Source: an uncultured Eubacteriales bacterium
GTDB taxonomy: Bacteria; Bacillota; Clostridia; Christensenellales; CAG-138
DNA length: 63,628 nt
Direction of reading: 5' to 3'
Assembly: GCA_902765005.1 (NCBI GenBank)
Contig: CACWYB010000009.1
Coordinates: 1-63,628, forward strand
The position numbers and the translations under genes were made by a program. The notes beneath the pieces are model-generated. The model worked only from the letters and a program-made list of their open reading frames with translations, was not told the DNA's origin and ran no database searches. The first letter of the stretch is position 1; each line of letters opens with the position of its first letter. Below are positions 53,435-62,617 of the stretch, piece after piece.

Positions 53435-55819
53435 CTATATTATTATGTTCTTCAACGTTTGTTCTAAAGAATCAATTTGTTTATCAATGTTGGTTATCTC
53501 CGATTCTAATTCCCGCCGACGACGGCCAGAGAATAGTCCTGTCAAATTGGCAAGCTCAGCTTTTGCGGCTTGCTTGCGCTGTTGTAGAGCTTCGAGCTCT
53601 TTTGGTATCTGTTGACGACGTATTTCGCGTTTCAAGGCTTCTTCCTGTTTGCACCGCTCAGCTTCATCTGCTCTTCTTTTGGCGGACTCTTCAGCAGCAC
53701 GTTCTCGTATTTCATTTGTTCGTTTTATCGATGATTCTAAAGAAGCGATGCTAGAAAACAGCTTCCAATCAGACACATTACATTGTCCTTCAGAGTTTTC
53801 CCCACATGATACGACTGTTCCGTCAAGCTTCACGCCTAATGTGTGTTCTTGCCCTGCTGAAATAGCAATAATATTCTCCCAATTCGATACATTGCACTGG
53901 CCATTTTTGTTTAACCCAACAGCAACAACAGAACCGTTTGTTTTCTGGCCTACAGAATGTGCAACAGCGTCTACCGCAACAATATCTGTCCAATCAGAAA
54001 CATCACACTCCCCACAAACATTGTCTCCAATTGCTGTTAGGGTCCCGTCCTTCTTCAACGCTATCCAATGCGTAATACCAACCGCAAATGAAACTATGTT
54101 ATTCCAACTAGTGATCATCGGCAATTTGCTTGTTTTAGTTCCACCAGCAACTAAAACATTACCTTCGGATGTTAATCCGATCGTACAATCCATTCCAGCA
54201 GCTACTGCAATAATGTTTGACCAATTAGAAACATTACACTGTCCGTATCCATTATGTCCCGCTGCTACCACTGTACCATCAGCTTTCAATCCAATGGTAT
54301 GCCCCAAATGAGCAGCAACTGCAACAATATCTTCCCAATCAGAAACATTGCATTGCCCATAGGTATTATCGCCAGTTGCAACTACTGTTCCGTTTGCTCT
54401 GATCCCGATGGTATGAGCAACACCAGTAGCGACAGCTACAATATCTGTCCAATCTGACACTTCGCATTGATGCTTTGTGTTATTGCCGGTTGCAACAACC
54501 GACCCATCTTCTCTCACAGCGACCGAATGTAACGCAAGAGTTGCAATCCTTCCCTTTACTAACGAAACCGCTTTCTCACGATTTATTGCCGTCTGTCTAT
54601 TACGATCATTGATTTCTGAAATGTATTTTTCTAGCTCAAGTTTTAGTTGATTTGACCCAAAGCGTATCGATTTTTGATAAGAGTCAAAACCATCAAAAGG
54701 TTCAGGTTGATTTCCTAACTGTTCTTGTGCCCTGACATGCAATTCGGCCATCAGTTTTCCAAGGTATGCTCTTCCGTTCTGTGGTTCAAAATCAAGCGCT
54801 TTTTCGCAGTATTCATTTGCTTTTTTCCAATCGCCATCCTCTAGGAACATAAATGCTCTTTCTAATAGTGGAGCTACTACACTCTGCTGACCCGAAAAAA
54901 CTGCTACCTTCATGCTTTCAACAGTCGGTTTCGGAATAAGCTTATCAATGCCTCTAACCAAATCCTGAAGCGCACCAATCTTGCTCATGTCCTGAGCCTG
55001 CAATTTGCGAAACTCCTGGGGCATATCATAGGCGTCCAGGTCCTTGTAGCAGGGTATCAGCGTCTTTTTTTCACCCTTGGCAATCAAAGAAAGATAACGG
55101 CTCCACTCATTTTTGACCCAGACGGCGTTGAAGTTATCGTAGCTAGTCCCAAAGACGAGCATAATCTTTGCAGAATGGAGCGCTGCGAAGATGTAGGGCT
55201 CGTATTCCTGCCCCAGCTTGTCCTCCAAGCTGATGCGGGAGAAGAATGCACGATAGCCTTTTTCCGTCAAAGCATCATATACATCCTGAGCAATTAAGCT
55301 GTCTACTGTGCGGTCACCTTTGTCGTCAGTCTCTTTGTAGCAGATAAAGATGTCATATGGTTCTTCTTTGGAGGATACTTCGAGAATGCCGCTACGCAAA
55401 CGTTCGATCTCCTTGGCTTCGGCACGGTAGACAGGGCGTGCGATGACATCTGCATACTCCATAACCAGCTCGAAGTTGCCATCCTCCATCACATTATCGA
55501 AGGAGGAACGATGGCAGGTGGGGATCTTCTTTCCGGTCTTGGGATCGTCCACGTATTCTATGCCATACTTGCACAGCACCAGGCCCCAATAGGCCTCAGC
55601 CTCCTCGGGGAAATCGGCGACGATGCTTTCATACACGCTGTACGCTTTGTCGAACTCGCACAAAGCTCGCAACCGATTGGCACGAGAAAACAGTGTGACT
55701 TTCTTTTCACTGTCCAGTGTCGGCACAGTCTGCCTGCTGCCGCAGTATTCACATTCGCAGACGGTCTGACCTTCGATAATGCTTAGATCGCCACCGCACA
55801 TTTTGCATTTAAAAACCAT
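53435..55819 (-). CDS. Zinc ribbon - TIR - RCC1-repeat protein
   Basis: 794 residues. Zinc ribbon with Cys5, Cys8, Cys23 and Cys26; a helical TPR-like stretch; a TIR domain (about 155-275) starting YDIFICYKETDD with FFSRISLEDKLGQEYEPYIFAAL, whose Glu205/Glu207 could be the NADase glutamate; further TPR-like helices (about 310-400); seven RCC1-type repeats of about 38 residues (about 420-690) likely forming a propeller; and a C-terminal coiled coil rich in Arg/Glu. The gene is AT-rich for much of its length, unlike its neighbours. Paralogue of 59582. Signalling or NAD+-consuming effector is inferred. Confidence 0.82.
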   Translation of the reverse strand: MVFKCKMCGGDLSIIEGQTVCECEYCGSRQTVPTLDSEKKVTLFSRANRLRALCEFDKAYSVYESIVADFPEEAEAYWGLVLCKYGIEYVDDPKTGKKIPTCHRSSFDNVMEDGNFELVMEYADVIARPVYRAEAKEIERLRSGILEVSSKEEPYDIFICYKETDDKGDRTVDSLIAQDVYDALTEKGYRAFFSRISLEDKLGQEYEPYIFAALHSAKIMLVFGTSYDNFNAVWVKNEWSRYLSLIAKGEKKTLIPCYKDLDAYDMPQEFRKLQAQDMSKIGALQDLVRGIDKLIPKPTVESMKVAVFSGQQSVVAPLLERAFMFLEDGDWKKANEYCEKALDFEPQNGRAYLGKLMAELHVRAQEQLGNQPEPFDGFDSYQKSIRFGSNQLKLELEKYISEINDRNRQTAINREKAVSLVKGRIATLALHSVAVREDGSVVATGNNTKHQCEVSDWTDIVAVATGVAHTIGIRANGTVVATGDNTYGQCNVSDWEDIVAVAAHLGHTIGLKADGTVVAAGHNGYGQCNVSNWSNIIAVAAGMDCTIGLTSEGNVLVAGGTKTSKLPMITSWNNIVSFAVGITHWIALKKDGTLTAIGDNVCGECDVSDWTDIVAVDAVAHSVGQKTNGSVVAVGLNKNGQCNVSNWENIIAISAGQEHTLGVKLDGTVVSCGENSEGQCNVSDWKLFSSIASLESSIKRTNEIRERAAEESAKRRADEAERCKQEEALKREIRRQQIPKELEALQQRKQAAKAELANLTGLFSGRRRRELESEITNIDKQIDSLEQTLKNIII

Positions 55820-55849
55820 TAAACAATCCTCCTAGTATGACAGAAGTCT

Positions 55850-56431
55850 CTAAAACATCCCGTTGGATAATACTCTTGCAAAATACAATAGTGTGTCTAA
55901 TTTTAGGAGTATTCTTGCAGTTACTTTTTTTCCATCATCATCTTGGATTAATACCATTTTCTCATTGCTAGAAGAGTATTTTAGAACGAATTTGCCATGC
56001 GCCAATCCATCACGAACGCGATAAAATAGCTTTAAGTATTTGTTGTTCTCCCAGGTTTGAGCAATCACAGCACGTTCAGAATTATATTCAGGAAGGGTAC
56101 CATCGTTAAGTTGAGTAGCAAGAAAAAAAGGGGCGACACTATTATCATTTGCAAAAACGAATAATGGATCTTTTTCGGATATTGGTAAAATGCTTGTTAA
56201 TGCTTTGCCCAAAGAAGTAACTGTTTTCTTTCCTCCAGCTGTTTCAAAAATAGTATTCGAGTCCCATCCATAATCAACAAATGATCTCTTTTTTGCGCTC
56301 TGTGTTCCGCACATGGAATATGTTACAAAAAACGAGTAAAGTAAATAATACTCTTCTTTTGATAGAGAATATTCATCTGTTAATCCATATAATACCGAGT
56401 TTTGTTTTACATAAGGATGAATATTGCTCAT
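55850..56431 (-). CDS. Uncharacterised protein with an RX4H (HEPN-type) motif
   Basis: 193 residues, AT-rich gene. Helical N-terminal half (SKEEYYLLYSFFVTYSMCG) and a late FYRVRDGLAHGKFVL segment, where RDGLAH fits the RX4-6H ribonuclease motif of HEPN domains at the expected helix position. A short beta-rich stretch follows (LIQDDDGKKVTARILL). Its start overlaps the upstream membrane-protein stop by 4 nt. I do not recognise a named family; the HEPN call rests on the motif and setting. Confidence 0.6.
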   Translation of the reverse strand: MSNIHPYVKQNSVLYGLTDEYSLSKEEYYLLYSFFVTYSMCGTQSAKKRSFVDYGWDSNTIFETAGGKKTVTSLGKALTSILPISEKDPLFVFANDNSVAPFFLATQLNDGTLPEYNSERAVIAQTWENNKYLKLFYRVRDGLAHGKFVLKYSSSNEKMVLIQDDDGKKVTARILLKLDTLLYFARVLSNGMF

Positions 56432-57120
56432 TTTCCTACCCTACAAAGTCGGTTCCTATCCGCGAGGGCAGAGGTCATGGCGGCGCAGGCGGATTTGACC
56501 TTGTCGGCGTTGGAAGAGTCCACGGCGGACTCGAGATCAATTAGGTACATGCGAAGGGTGTTCTCCGCTTCCCGGGTGATCTCAGAGGAGACGGGGTCGG
56601 CGTAGCGCAGGGCCTCAGCCAGCTTTTGGACGGGCTTCTTCAGCTCCGGGTCGGCGCAGCGGTCCGCGCAGGCGGCTACGGCGGCATAGAGCTTCTTCAT
56701 GCCCAGGGTGTCGGCCCGGCGCTTGCTGTCCTGCCGCTCCACCTCGTCCCGCACGGCGTCCGTGACGATCAGCCCCAGGGCCGCCGCGGCCAGCACGATC
56801 ACCGACAGCACCACCGGTATCCAGGCGGGACACTTGACAAACGCCAAGCCCATGAAAAGGAAGGACAGGGCCAGCTGGACGCACAGGTAAGCCACGCCCA
56901 CCCGAGCGACGGGGAAACCGTAGAACTTGCTTCGGACGCCCTCCCCACGCTGAAAAGCCAGCAGCAGGAAGGCCGCCTGGGCCAGAATGGCCACCACCCC
57001 GAAAGCCCAGGCCGCCCAGAAGCAGCCGTTCTTCGGGAATGGGATGGCGAAGGCCAGCACGTTGTACACCACCAGCATGATGGCCAGGACGGCAAAACCC
57101 CGAATCTTATTCTTATCCAT
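56428..57120 (-). CDS. Membrane protein with C-terminal helical domain
   Basis: 230 residues. Four membrane helices in the first 125 residues (GFAVLAIMLVVYNVLAFAI; GVVAILAQAAFLLLAF; VAYLCVQLALSFLFMGLAF; VVLSVIVLAAAALGLIV), then a cytosolic helical region. The GC-rich composition matches the SPFH gene upstream and differs from the AT-rich gene it overlaps. It could act as a membrane partner of the SPFH protein (compare B. subtilis YdjH beside YdjI), which is inference. Confidence 0.75.
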   Translation of the reverse strand: MDKNKIRGFAVLAIMLVVYNVLAFAIPFPKNGCFWAAWAFGVVAILAQAAFLLLAFQRGEGVRSKFYGFPVARVGVAYLCVQLALSFLFMGLAFVKCPAWIPVVLSVIVLAAAALGLIVTDAVRDEVERQDSKRRADTLGMKKLYAAVAACADRCADPELKKPVQKLAEALRYADPVSSEITREAENTLRMYLIDLESAVDSSNADKVKSACAAMTSALADRNRLCRVGK

Positions 57121-57123
57121 GGC

Positions 57124-58956
57124 TTATTCTCCTTTCTTTTTTCCACAGTTCGGGCAGAAGTTGAAGGTGATGTTCTTCATGCCGCAGTCGGGGCAGGTCC
57201 AGCCCTGGGGCGCATCGGGTTTCTTGGTGCCGCAATCGGGGCAGAAGTTGAAGATGATGCCCGTTTTCCCGCAGGTGGGACAGGTCCACCCCCCGCCGGG
57301 CACCGGCTTCGGCTTGCCGCAGTTGGGGCAGAAGCGGGTGTTGATCCCACGGATGCCGCAGTCGCAATCCCAGCCGTTAGGCGCGGGCTGGGCGGGCGCT
57401 TCCGGCTGCTGAGGTTTCATGCTCTGGAAGATACTGCCGATCTGGGGCGCGACGGTGCTGGCCGCCGCCATGCCCACGCCGAGGCCCAACATGTCGCTGA
57501 TGATGCCGCTGCCGCCGCCACCGCCGGCGGTGATGGCCGGACCCATATCGCCAATGGCCTGGGCGTAGCTCTTCTGCACCTCGGCCTGCAGCACATCCTT
57601 TTGCGTATATCCCTTGGCGGCCATGATCTCCGCCTCGGTGAGGCCCGCCATGCGGGCCGCCTGAGCTTCCGCCTGGGCCGCGATGACCCGGCGCTCGGCC
57701 TCCTTCTTGGCCACCTCTGTCTCCGTGGTCTGGCGCTGCATCTCCGCTTCCCGCCGGGCCGCTTCGATGGCCGCCTTGCTCTGCTCCTGAGCCGTGCGGT
57801 ACTGGGCCTCGCTCTGGGCCTGGGCGGTCTTCACCGTGGCCTCGGCCTGGATGACCCGGGTCTGGAGCACGACGGTGTGCAGGTCGCGGATGCGGCGGAA
57901 GTTGGGATCGTTCTCCGGCAACACTACGTTGGTCACATAGAACTCCGGCGCGATAAGACCGTATTCCCCAAAGCCCTCGTTGATCTTTTCCCGTAGGGCG
58001 TTGGAGATCAGTTCCAGCTTCTCGTCCACCTCGAGAATGTCGATGGCGTTGCTTTTGATGACCGCGCCCAGGTTCGCCTTCACAGCGCTGGTGATGAGCG
58101 GGCGGAAGGAAGCCTGCAGGGATTTCGTGAACCCGGGTCCGTCCTCCCAGGCGATGCCCTTGGTGGTGCCCACCAGCTTGACGAGAAGCTTGCGGGAGTC
58201 CGCTACCATCAGGTTCATCTCGCCCGATGCACCCAGCTCCAGAGGCACCCCCGTCAGCGGGTCGATGAAGCGCACCTTGTCCGGCGTGCCCCACTTGATC
58301 CCCATCTGCACGGTTTTGTTGATGAAATAGACCTCGGAATGGAAGGTCTGCTCCGGGTCCGTGGGGAGCTTATATAGCTTCTCCAGCAGGGGCAGCTGTT
58401 GGGTCTCCAGGGTGTACCGGCCCGGCCCGAACAGGTCCAGCGCCTGGCCGTCTTTGAAGAACACCGCTTCCTGGCTCTCATGGACGATGAGCTGGCTTAG
58501 GGCGTTGAAGTCCTCGATGGGGTGCTTCCAGACGAAGGTGCTGTTGTCCCCCTCGTACTTGATGATGCTGGCCAGCCCCTCCTGCCGGATGCGCTCCTTC
58601 TCCACCCGCTCCACCACGTCGTTGACGCAGTCGCAGACGGGACAGACGTACCGGCTGGCGCCCTTGGCCACGCTCAGGTGCACGCCGCACTGGGCGCAGG
58701 TGAAGGACACGGTCTTGTCCTGCTCCGCCAGGGTGTTGATGGGCTCGCCGCAGACGGGGCACTTGGCGCTGGCCCCCTTGGACTGGTCGAACACCACGTC
58801 GTTTCCGCAATGGGCGCAGCGGCGGCTCGACAGCTTGTCCGTCCGCACGTTGATCACGTTCCCACAGGAACACTCGATCCGCTTCCTGGCAAAGAACCCG
58901 GTCTTCGCCTCCACATACTTCCCGCATACCGGGCATTCGATGACAAATTTAGACAT
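57124..58956 (-). CDS. SPFH-domain protein with zinc ribbons at both ends (YdjI-like)
   Basis: 610 residues from ATG 58956, with AGGAGG. Three to four zinc ribbons in residues 1-115 (CPVCGK, CSCGN, CAHCGN, CPVCGE, CAQCG, CPVCDC); an SPFH/band-7 domain (about 130-340); an Ala/Glu-rich coiled coil (about 355-445); a Gly-rich patch; then three C-terminal ribbons of the WxCxxCGxxxxxxxFCPxCG type. Such proteins, often called virion-core-like, form membrane scaffolds and in B. subtilis recruit PspA. The start overlaps the HEPN-gene stop by 8 nt. Probably the membrane platform of this operon. Confidence 0.9.
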   Translation of the reverse strand: MSKFVIECPVCGKYVEAKTGFFARKRIECSCGNVINVRTDKLSSRRCAHCGNDVVFDQSKGASAKCPVCGEPINTLAEQDKTVSFTCAQCGVHLSVAKGASRYVCPVCDCVNDVVERVEKERIRQEGLASIIKYEGDNSTFVWKHPIEDFNALSQLIVHESQEAVFFKDGQALDLFGPGRYTLETQQLPLLEKLYKLPTDPEQTFHSEVYFINKTVQMGIKWGTPDKVRFIDPLTGVPLELGASGEMNLMVADSRKLLVKLVGTTKGIAWEDGPGFTKSLQASFRPLITSAVKANLGAVIKSNAIDILEVDEKLELISNALREKINEGFGEYGLIAPEFYVTNVVLPENDPNFRRIRDLHTVVLQTRVIQAEATVKTAQAQSEAQYRTAQEQSKAAIEAARREAEMQRQTTETEVAKKEAERRVIAAQAEAQAARMAGLTEAEIMAAKGYTQKDVLQAEVQKSYAQAIGDMGPAITAGGGGGSGIISDMLGLGVGMAAASTVAPQIGSIFQSMKPQQPEAPAQPAPNGWDCDCGIRGINTRFCPNCGKPKPVPGGGWTCPTCGKTGIIFNFCPDCGTKKPDAPQGWTCPDCGMKNITFNFCPNCGKKKGE

Positions 58957-59554
58957 TGGCGGCCTCCTGTGACTCTTTCTCTTTCTCAATGGCTATGCAA
59001 TTACTATTCTGACAAATTATTACTGCTTTTGCGAATAACTCGGGATGATTCTTTACTAGATTTCTTATACGCTTTGCTTCGTTATATAAGCGTCTTGAAT
59101 ACTCCAGTCCTTGCTTTGCGATATCGTAGCTTTCTTTTTTGCGTGCCGCATATTCATCAACATTCTTTAGCAATCCGTGGACAAAAGTATTACGCTTTTT
59201 TATCCATGATTGTAGCTTTCCGTGCTTTGTAAAATAATTATTTGGAAGTTTTGTCCTCTTGAACACATCTGGATTATTGTTTCGATATTTGCGCAAGCAT
59301 TCTATACGGTCAGATATATTCACATGTTTTCTCTTTTCATCTGCAAGTTCTTTGTTGCATGGGAAACCCAAGACACCAAGAATAACTTCCAATCTCCCCT
59401 CTATTGCTGCGTATTCCAAAAAGATAGCTTCAAGGTAAAAACGGTTCTCGACAGCATATTCCGCTCTTGAAAAAAAGTCTCTATGCATATCCACTTGTCG
59501 TTTTTTGATATTTTCCTTAGAATTTCGCATAGACTCAATCATTGATTCTGGCAC
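58949..59554 (-). CDS. HEPN-type protein (RNxxxH motif)
   Basis: About 201 residues, AT-rich and helical. The segment WIKKRNTFVHGLLKNV carries RNTFVH, an exact RNxxxH HEPN ribonuclease motif, after the helix FYLEAIFLEYAAIEGRLEVILG, as in HEPN domains. GTG 59554 is chosen because GGAAGGGG (59563-59570) stands 8 nt before it; GTG 59563 overlaps that site and ATG 59542 is too far. Its stop overlaps the SPFH start. A toxin-like RNase or an rRNA/tRNA-targeting effector is plausible but untested. Confidence 0.68.
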   Translation of the reverse strand: MPESMIESMRNSKENIKKRQVDMHRDFFSRAEYAVENRFYLEAIFLEYAAIEGRLEVILGVLGFPCNKELADEKRKHVNISDRIECLRKYRNNNPDVFKRTKLPNNYFTKHGKLQSWIKKRNTFVHGLLKNVDEYAARKKESYDIAKQGLEYSRRLYNEAKRIRNLVKNHPELFAKAVIICQNSNCIAIEKEKESQEAANV

Positions 59555-59581
59555 TTTCAACACCCCTTCCCAGATTTATCA

Positions 59582-62500
59582 TCAATCTAGTTTTATCCAT
59601 AAAGCAGGTCTTACTGCAACATTTTCACGATTTACATCAATACCGTCATAATTAATCATACCTGTCGCAGAGACAAGCATTGCGGAACTTGCCGCTTTTC
59701 CGGGGGTTCTGAGCCACCAAAAAGTGTTTCCTAAATATGCACTAATTGAGTAATCTCCATCTTTTGCTAGAGTATAACTTTTATATGCTCCTTGAGATGC
59801 GGCATATTCTGTCGGTTTGCATTCAGGTTCTATTACCGCAGGAAAATACTGGCCAAATTCAATGATATTTAATATAAAAACCTGATCATTCGTGTTGTTG
59901 CCGGATGACGTGCTGTACGTTGGATTCTTGTCTGCGATATTCGTTGCACTAAGTATATGGCTTTGCTCCTCAGAGCTGAACGCTTCATTCAAAAAAGTCT
60001 CATTCAACCATTCACGCAAGGAGCATGTTTCCCATGTCACATTTGTCAAAGTTGAATTATACTGTCGACAATCGAGTGCATCTTTGCTGATAATAAGAAC
60101 TTTATCTGCTTCTTTTACAAGCACGACCCATTCGATGTCCTCCTTGCCGTTTGAAGGATCGTTATCCTGCTCGTATGAACCTAAAAAGACCGTTGATCCA
60201 ACATGTGCACTCTTAAACATGATCTCTCTGATCTTTACCGTACTGTCCTTATACCCGTTTAGCGCCGTAAATGCTGTGACCGCGTTCTCGTATTCGCCCG
60301 CATTGTAAAGCGCAACTGCATTATCATAGTCCCGATCCTTTATCGCAGTCTGGCACACCTCAATTTGTGCCGTGCTGTCTTTATATCCATTCAAAGCTGA
60401 AAATGCCGCGATTGCATCTTCGTATCGTCCGACGTTGTAAAGTGCAACAGCTGCATCGTATTCACGTTCCTTAATTGCTGCTTGGCAGATCTCAATTCGG
60501 GATGAGCTATCCTTATACCCATTTATCTCACGAAACGCTTGGATAGCTGCTTCGTATTTCTCTGCCTGCAATAATTCGACCGCTGCATCATATTTTTGAT
60601 CTTTGATCGCTGTCTGACACATTTCGATCTGCGCCGCGCTGTCTTTATACCCATTCGATGCTTCGAACGCCGCAATCGCTTTTTCGTATTGTCCGGCATT
60701 GTACAAGGCGACCGCAGCATCATACTCCCGATCCTTAATCGCCGTTTGACATGCTTCAATCTGCGTTGCGCTGTCCTTATATCCGTTCAACGCTTCAAAC
60801 GCTCCGATTGCTTCTTCATACTGTCCGGCATTATAAAGATCAACTGCTTTCTTGTAATTGGCATTGGGAATGAAGACCGTAAACGTCAGCACAGCGACAA
60901 CCGCCGCAACAGCGGCAACAGCACCGACGATGATCCCGATCGTTGTAGCTTTCCTCTTTCTCTGTTCAGCCGCAATACGATCTTCTTCCGCTTTGCATTC
61001 TGCAGCGATGCGGTCTGCTTCTGCTTTACGTTCCGCTTCAATTCGCTCCGCTTCCGCTTTGTCCCGTAATTCCTGAATCTTTTTCTCACAAGCAGTGGCA
61101 CGCATGTCGGCATCTTTCCATCCCGGGATGGATCGAAAGTCATGGAGTGCGAGCGTTTGTGCAACAACCGTTTCCTTCTTTGCCGAATCCATCGCTTTTT
61201 GATAGATTTCGTCCTTATGGGCTTCTTCCTTGCGCTGCTCTGCCTCCGCTTTTCGTTTACCTGCATCCTTGTATGCGATAACAGAAGCAAACCCCTCAAT
61301 CGCATCGTCATACTGTGCTTGCATCAATGCGCGGGAAGCCTTTTGGTAAATCCCTTCTTTCCGCGCGGTTTCGTTCCGTTCACGGATGTATGCGTTGCAT
61401 TCCGCCAGTTTCTTCTTCAGCGCATCGTCACCGAAGCGCACTGCTTTTTGATAGTTATTGCGATCGTCAAACGGCAGGGCAACATTTCGCAACCCGTCGC
61501 GCTTTCTGACCTTCAGCTCCGCCATCAGCTTGCCGAGATGGGCTTCGGCGTTCTCGGGATCTTGATTCAATACCTGCTCGCAGAACTCGTCCGCACGGGC
61601 AAAGTCGCCGTCCTCCAGGAACATAAACGCGCGCTTCAAAAGCGGCGCGGTGCTGCTTTGCGCCTGCTGCTGGATGACGACGGTTTCCTTGACCGTCTCC
61701 TTCGGCTTGTCCCCGTCCAGCACCTTGTTGACGCCGCGGATCAGATCCTGAATAAAGCCGATCTTGCCCATGTCGTAGGACTGGAGCACGGACAGCGCTT
61801 CCGGCAGATCGTAGGGGTCCATGTCCCGATAGCAGGGGAGGAGAAGCTTATTGCGGTCCTTGCGCATAAGGCTGAGGAATCGGCTCCACTCGTTCTTCAC
61901 CCACACGGCGTTGGCGTGGTCGGCGGAGGTGGTCACCAGGATCATGACCTTGGCGCTGTTCAACGCCGCGAAGATATAGGGCTCGTATTCCGTGCCCGCC
62001 TTGTCCTCCAACGTGATCCGGGAGAAAAAGACACGCCGCCCCTGCTCCGTCAGCTGATAGTAGATGTCCTGGGCGTAGAGGCTGTCCCGGGTGCGGCTCC
62101 CGTCTTCCTCCGATTCTTTGTAGCAGATGAACACGTCGAAGGGCTCCTCGTTCTGGGAGGTGGCGAGGATCCCCCGCTGGACCTCGGCGATCTTCTGGGC
62201 ATCCTTCTGATACTGCCGCCGGGTGATGCCATTGGAGTGCTCCAGGGCCGCCAGATAGTCCACGTCCTCCAGGAAGCTGTCAAAGCTGGCCCTATGACAA
62301 GTGGGGAGGTACTCCAGGGTGTTGGGGTCCTCCACATACTCGATGCCGAACCGGCACAGGGCGCAGCACCAATGGGCCTCGGCGTCCGCTTCGTCCTCCT
62401 GGACGATGCGCTCGTAGACGGCCAACGCCTTGTCGAACTCGCCGATGCGCCGGAAGTGGTTGCCCCGGTTGAACATGGCTGCCCGCTGCTCATCGTCCAC

Positions 62501-62605
62501 CTTTGGGAAGGTCATGGTGCTTCCGCAGTATTCACAGGTTCCAAAAGTCTTGTCGGCGGAAAGTTCGATATCGCCCCCGCACATCTTGCATTTTAAGATA
62601 GGCAT
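59582..62605 (-). CDS. Zinc ribbon - TIR - TPR membrane protein with C-terminal DUF6273-like domain
   Basis: 1007 residues. Zinc ribbon (Cys6, Cys9, Cys24, Cys27), TPR-like helices, TIR domain (about 155-275, FDVFICYKESEEDGSRT; SRITLEDKAGTEYEPYIFAAL), more TPR-like sequence, charged coiled coil (about 490-550), one membrane helix (about 552-580), four and a half 44-residue repeats (about 590-790, YNAGQYEEAIGAFEALNGYKD), and a C-terminal domain ending FWWLRTPG ... VAVRPALW, typical of DUF6273/SUMF1-like folds. The N-terminal half of the gene is GC-rich, the rest AT-rich. The first 300 residues match the TIR-RCC1 protein closely, so the two share one signalling core. Confidence 0.85.
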   Translation of the reverse strand: MPILKCKMCGGDIELSADKTFGTCEYCGSTMTFPKVDDEQRAAMFNRGNHFRRIGEFDKALAVYERIVQEDEADAEAHWCCALCRFGIEYVEDPNTLEYLPTCHRASFDSFLEDVDYLAALEHSNGITRRQYQKDAQKIAEVQRGILATSQNEEPFDVFICYKESEEDGSRTRDSLYAQDIYYQLTEQGRRVFFSRITLEDKAGTEYEPYIFAALNSAKVMILVTTSADHANAVWVKNEWSRFLSLMRKDRNKLLLPCYRDMDPYDLPEALSVLQSYDMGKIGFIQDLIRGVNKVLDGDKPKETVKETVVIQQQAQSSTAPLLKRAFMFLEDGDFARADEFCEQVLNQDPENAEAHLGKLMAELKVRKRDGLRNVALPFDDRNNYQKAVRFGDDALKKKLAECNAYIRERNETARKEGIYQKASRALMQAQYDDAIEGFASVIAYKDAGKRKAEAEQRKEEAHKDEIYQKAMDSAKKETVVAQTLALHDFRSIPGWKDADMRATACEKKIQELRDKAEAERIEAERKAEADRIAAECKAEEDRIAAEQRKRKATTIGIIVGAVAAVAAVVAVLTFTVFIPNANYKKAVDLYNAGQYEEAIGAFEALNGYKDSATQIEACQTAIKDREYDAAVALYNAGQYEKAIAAFEASNGYKDSAAQIEMCQTAIKDQKYDAAVELLQAEKYEAAIQAFREINGYKDSSSRIEICQAAIKEREYDAAVALYNVGRYEDAIAAFSALNGYKDSTAQIEVCQTAIKDRDYDNAVALYNAGEYENAVTAFTALNGYKDSTVKIREIMFKSAHVGSTVFLGSYEQDNDPSNGKEDIEWVVLVKEADKVLIISKDALDCRQYNSTLTNVTWETCSLREWLNETFLNEAFSSEEQSHILSATNIADKNPTYSTSSGNNTNDQVFILNIIEFGQYFPAVIEPECKPTEYAASQGAYKSYTLAKDGDYSISAYLGNTFWWLRTPGKAASSAMLVSATGMINYDGIDVNRENVAVRPALWIKLD
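60229..60835 (-). repeat. Coding tandem repeats in the TIR-TPR gene
   Basis: Four full and one partial 132-bp unit, each encoding a 44-residue TPR/Sel1-like helical hairpin with the core AIxAFxALNGYKDS and CQxAIKxREYDAA. The units are very similar, suggesting recent expansion. Confidence 0.85.
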
Positions 62606-62617
62606 ATCGTTCTCCCC

